In this document: positions 61,489 to 64,000 of the stretch, one piece after another
How the letters are laid out: each line of letters opens with the position of its first letter
How positions within the stretch are numbered: position 1 is the first letter of the stretch
Assembly (NCBI RefSeq): GCF_039537875.1
Contig: NZ_BAABBI010000001.1
Location: 620,001-684,000 of the forward strand
Source of the DNA: Corallibacter vietnamensis
Lineage (GTDB): Bacteria > Bacteroidota > Bacteroidia > Flavobacteriales > Flavobacteriaceae
Reading direction: 5' to 3'
DNA length: 64,000 nt
The notes under the pieces: generated by a model
Told to the model about the DNA's origin: nothing
Database searches by the model: none
What the model saw: the letters and a program-made list of their open reading frames with translations, nothing else
Position numbers and translations under genes: made by a program

Positions 61489-63099
61489 ATGAAATTAATT
61501 AAACCTGTTTTGTTTTCAGCTGTAGCAGCAACTATATTATCAAGTTGTGGAAGTGGAGCTGAAATTTTATCAACTCCTGTTGAAAATATTGATACAGTAG
61601 CTCTTAAAGTATCAGAATTAACAGAAAACGAAAAGCACACTTGGGGACATCTGGATATTGTTAAAGATACCATTCCAGGAATGAGTGTTGACAAGGCTTA
61701 CTCTGAAATTATTAAAGACAAAAAAGGAAAAACTGTAATTGTTGCAGTTATTGATTCAGGAATAGATATAGAACATGAAGATTTAGATGGTGTTGTTTGG
61801 ACTAACAAAAAAGAAATTGCAGGAAACGGAATAGACGATGATAAAAACGGATATATAGACGATGTACATGGCTGGAACTTTTTAGGAGATGCCTATGATG
61901 AGCAATTAGAATATGTGCGTATCCTTGCAAAAGGAGATACTAGCAACCCTGAATACGCTAGAGCTAAAGCTGAATACGATAAAGAATACCAAGAAACAGC
62001 TGCAAGAAAACAACAATACGATCAAATATACCAACGTCTTAAAAATGCTGATGAAGTTATCTCTGCATACCTAAAAAAGGACACATATACTACTGAAGAA
62101 GTAAAAGCAATAAGCACTGAAGATGAAAAAGTAACTGAAGCAGTTGGTGTTTTAAACTTTATTTATGCTAATGGTTTAGGAACAACTCAAGAAGCTTTAA
62201 CAGCTATTAAAGAAGGTGTAGATTACTTTACTGATAAATTAAACTATAACTTAAACAAAGATTTTAACGGAAGAACAACTGGAGATAACCCAGACGATTT
62301 AAACGATGTTGGTTACGGTAACGGTAATGTATTACCTACAGAAATAGGAGAAAGTCATGGTACGCACGTTGCTGGAATTATTGCAGCAGAGCGTAATAAT
62401 GGTCTTGGTGCAAACGGTGTAGCAAACAATGTAGAAATTATGAGCTTACGTGCTGTTCCTAATGGTGATGAATACGATAAAGACATAGCATTAGCCATTC
62501 GTTATGCTGTAGATAATGGTGCAAAAATTATCAACGGAAGTTTTGGAAAATATTATTCTCCTCATAGTGATTGGGTAAGAGATGCTATTGCTTATGCTAG
62601 TGATAATGATGTATTATTCATCAATGCTGCTGGTAACGAAGGTATAGATATTGATAGCAAAGCTGTATATCCTAATGATGCTGTAAACAATGGCCCTGAA
62701 GTATCAGAAACGTTTATTACTGTTGGAGCTTTAGCACCTAAATATGGATCAAATATGATTGCTAGTTTTTCTAACTACGGAAAAATAAATGTAGATGTTT
62801 TTGCTCCTGGAGCAAAAGTATACTCTACAACTCCAGAAAATGATTACCAAACAAAAGGAGGTACTTCTATGGCAGCTCCTGCTGTAGCTGGTGTTGCAGC
62901 TTTAGTACGCTCTTACTACCCTAAATTAACTGCTGCACAAGTAAAGCAAGTTATTTTAGACTCTGGTTTAGCTGTAAATCAACAAGTTGTTGTTGGCGGT
63001 AATGCAAGCGATGTAAGACCTTTTGCTGATTTAACAAAATCAAGTAAAATGGTAAATGCTTATAATGCTTTAATTATGGCTTCTCAACTTTCTAAATAA
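61489..63099 (+). CDS. S8 (subtilisin-like) serine protease lipoprotein with a long insert
   Basis: This 536-residue protein has a lipoprotein signal peptide (MKLIKPVLFSAVAATILSSC, lipidated Cys20); an ATG 11 codons upstream lies inside the preceding gene and is not used. The S8 triad is intact: Asp89 in VAVIDSGID, His290 in GESHGTHVAG and Ser460 in GGTSMAAPAVAG. The Asp-to-His distance is about 200 residues, against about 30 in subtilisin. The insert (about 140-260) is Lys/Glu/Tyr-rich and predicted helical. It should sit on a periplasm-facing or surface membrane. It is followed by a terminator and an M1 peptidase. Confidence 0.93.
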   Translation: MKLIKPVLFSAVAATILSSCGSGAEILSTPVENIDTVALKVSELTENEKHTWGHLDIVKDTIPGMSVDKAYSEIIKDKKGKTVIVAVIDSGIDIEHEDLDGVVWTNKKEIAGNGIDDDKNGYIDDVHGWNFLGDAYDEQLEYVRILAKGDTSNPEYARAKAEYDKEYQETAARKQQYDQIYQRLKNADEVISAYLKKDTYTTEEVKAISTEDEKVTEAVGVLNFIYANGLGTTQEALTAIKEGVDYFTDKLNYNLNKDFNGRTTGDNPDDLNDVGYGNGNVLPTEIGESHGTHVAGIIAAERNNGLGANGVANNVEIMSLRAVPNGDEYDKDIALAIRYAVDNGAKIINGSFGKYYSPHSDWVRDAIAYASDNDVLFINAAGNEGIDIDSKAVYPNDAVNNGPEVSETFITVGALAPKYGSNMIASFSNYGKINVDVFAPGAKVYSTTPENDYQTKGGTSMAAPAVAGVAALVRSYYPKLTAAQVKQVILDSGLAVNQQVVVGGNASDVRPFADLTKSSKMVNAYNALIMASQLSK

Positions 63100-63111
63100 G
63101 TGAATTTTTAC

Positions 63112-63143
63112 AAAGCCTCTTCAAAGATTGAAGAGGCTTTTTT
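63112..63143 (+). terminator. Intrinsic terminator after the S8 protease gene
   Basis: AAAGCCTCTTCAA and TTGAAGAGGCTTT form a perfect 13-bp stem with a 3-nt loop, followed by TTTTATTTT. It lies 12 bp after the stop. Confidence 0.9.
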
Positions 63144-63161
63144 ATTTTAAAACCTTTAGTA

Positions 63162-64000
63162 ATGAAACGATTATTTTTTTCTGTTTTTAGTTTAGTTATT
63201 CTAGCATCTTGTGGTAGTTCTTCAGAAACTGTAAAAACTCAAACAACCTCATCAAAATCAGTATCCTCAACCTATTGGCAACAACATGTTGATTATAAAA
63301 TGACTATTGATATGGATGTAAACAACTACCAATATCAAGGAACACAAAACCTAGTTTATACAAACAACTCTCCTGATGTATTAAATCACGTGTATTATCA
63401 TTTGTTTTTTAATGCCTTTCAACCTGGTAGCGAAATGGATGTACGCTCTAGAACTATTGCAGATCCTGATGGTCGTGTAGGAGATAGAATAAGTAAACTT
63501 AAGCCTAACGAAATAGGATATATTAACGTAACATCGCTAAAACAAAATGGTCAAGCTATCAATTACAAAACAGTAGGAACTATACTGCGTGTTAATTTAG
63601 CAAAACCTATTCAACCAGGAGAAAAAGTAACCTTTGATATGCAGTTTAATGCGCAAGTTCCTGTACAAATACGTCGTTCTGGTCGTAATAATGCAGAAGG
63701 CGTAGCGCTTTCAATGACACAATGGTACCCAAAACTAGCCGAGTATGATTTTGAAGGTTGGCATGCAGATCCATACATAGGCCGTGAATTTCATGGTGTT
63801 TGGGGTAATTTTGACGTGGCTCTTACTATAGATAAAAATTATGTTGTTGGCGGAACAGGTTATCTACAAGGAGAACCTAAAATTACTGGTAACAAAAAAA
63901 CATTACATTTTTTAGCTCCAAATGTGCATGACTTTACTTGGGCAGCAGATCCTGATTACATTCATGATACTATGCAAGTTCCAAACGGACCACTTTTAAA
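63162..64000 (+). CDS. M1-family metallopeptidase lipoprotein, 5' part
   Basis: The ATG at 63162 opens a frame that continues to the window edge (about 279 residues). The signal peptide ends VILASCGSSS (lipidated Cys17). The mature N-terminus, YWQQHVDYKMTIDMD, YQGTQNLVYTNNS, MTQWYPKLAEYD and GYLQGEP, is the beta-rich N-terminal domain of M1 (gluzincin) aminopeptidases. The HExxH zinc motif lies beyond the window. It appears to be a single gene, downstream of the S8 protease terminator. Confidence 0.9.
   Translation, partial: MKRLFFSVFSLVILASCGSSSETVKTQTTSSKSVSSTYWQQHVDYKMTIDMDVNNYQYQGTQNLVYTNNSPDVLNHVYYHLFFNAFQPGSEMDVRSRTIADPDGRVGDRISKLKPNEIGYINVTSLKQNGQAINYKTVGTILRVNLAKPIQPGEKVTFDMQFNAQVPVQIRRSGRNNAEGVALSMTQWYPKLAEYDFEGWHADPYIGREFHGVWGNFDVALTIDKNYVVGGTGYLQGEPKITGNKKTLHFLAPNVHDFTWAADPDYIHDTMQVPNGPLL

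Noticed and set aside
1..64000. Prophage, integron or insertion sequence
   Set aside because: No transposase, integrase, phage structural gene or terminal inverted repeats were recognised, and gene order is housekeeping mixed with surface genes.

Overview
The window is about 64 kb of AT-rich chromosome from a member of the family Flavobacteriaceae (Bacteroidota), probably a marine or free-living species. The signs are five large exported proteins with type IX secretion system (T9SS) sorting tails (type A and type B), a PorP/SprF-family protein, a TonB-dependent receptor of the outer-membrane beta-barrel family, Bacteroidota-type thymidine kinase and L32 sequences, and several promoter-like TAnnTTTG (-7) elements. 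I see no rRNA, IS element, prophage or CRISPR array. One tRNA is present.

Layout. 1-9.8 kb: a cell-envelope gene interrupted by an in-frame stop, recJ and osmC, a divergent AhpD-like peroxidase-family gene, an exported M28 peptidase, a uracil-DNA glycosylase-like gene, rsmI, a conserved unknown gene, and then tdk-alr and mscL on the other strand. 9.8-20.1 kb: asd, a diheme cytochrome lipoprotein with a T9SS FG-GAP/UnbV protein, an ABC ATPase without a permease, a Gre-like factor overlapping an FAD oxidoreductase, a 913-residue T9SS metalloprotease and a small lipoprotein. 20.1-26.1 kb: the lipid and cofactor block accC-accB-fabH-rpmF-DUF177-pdxA, with divergent ribE and a tiny PID-CTERM protein.

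26.3-47.1 kb is the most distinctive part. It is a minus-strand cell-surface locus: a 991-residue type A protein, a TPR/membrane/AraC regulator, a second TPR membrane protein lacking the DNA-binding domain, a 2602-residue FN3/adhesin type B protein, a PorP/SprF protein, a PorE-like TPR-PD40-OmpA protein, and a type B protein with seven nearly identical 66-residue repeats. The two regulator genes lie between the two adhesin genes whose upstream regions share a conserved segment of about 70 bp. This suggests a regulated adhesin or gliding module with its own secretion partner.

47.6-64 kb: a split YeeE/YedE sulfur-transport pair, a tRNA with CAU anticodon (probably Ile2), methylmalonyl-CoA epimerase, rbfA with a LolC/E-type permease, dusB, a TonB-type receptor, lepA, two multi-domain ion/solute transporters, a DUF202 membrane protein, a metallo-beta-lactamase-fold hydrolase, an S8 lipoprotein protease and the 5' part of an M1 peptidase running off the window. 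Short T-tailed hairpins separate most transcription units.
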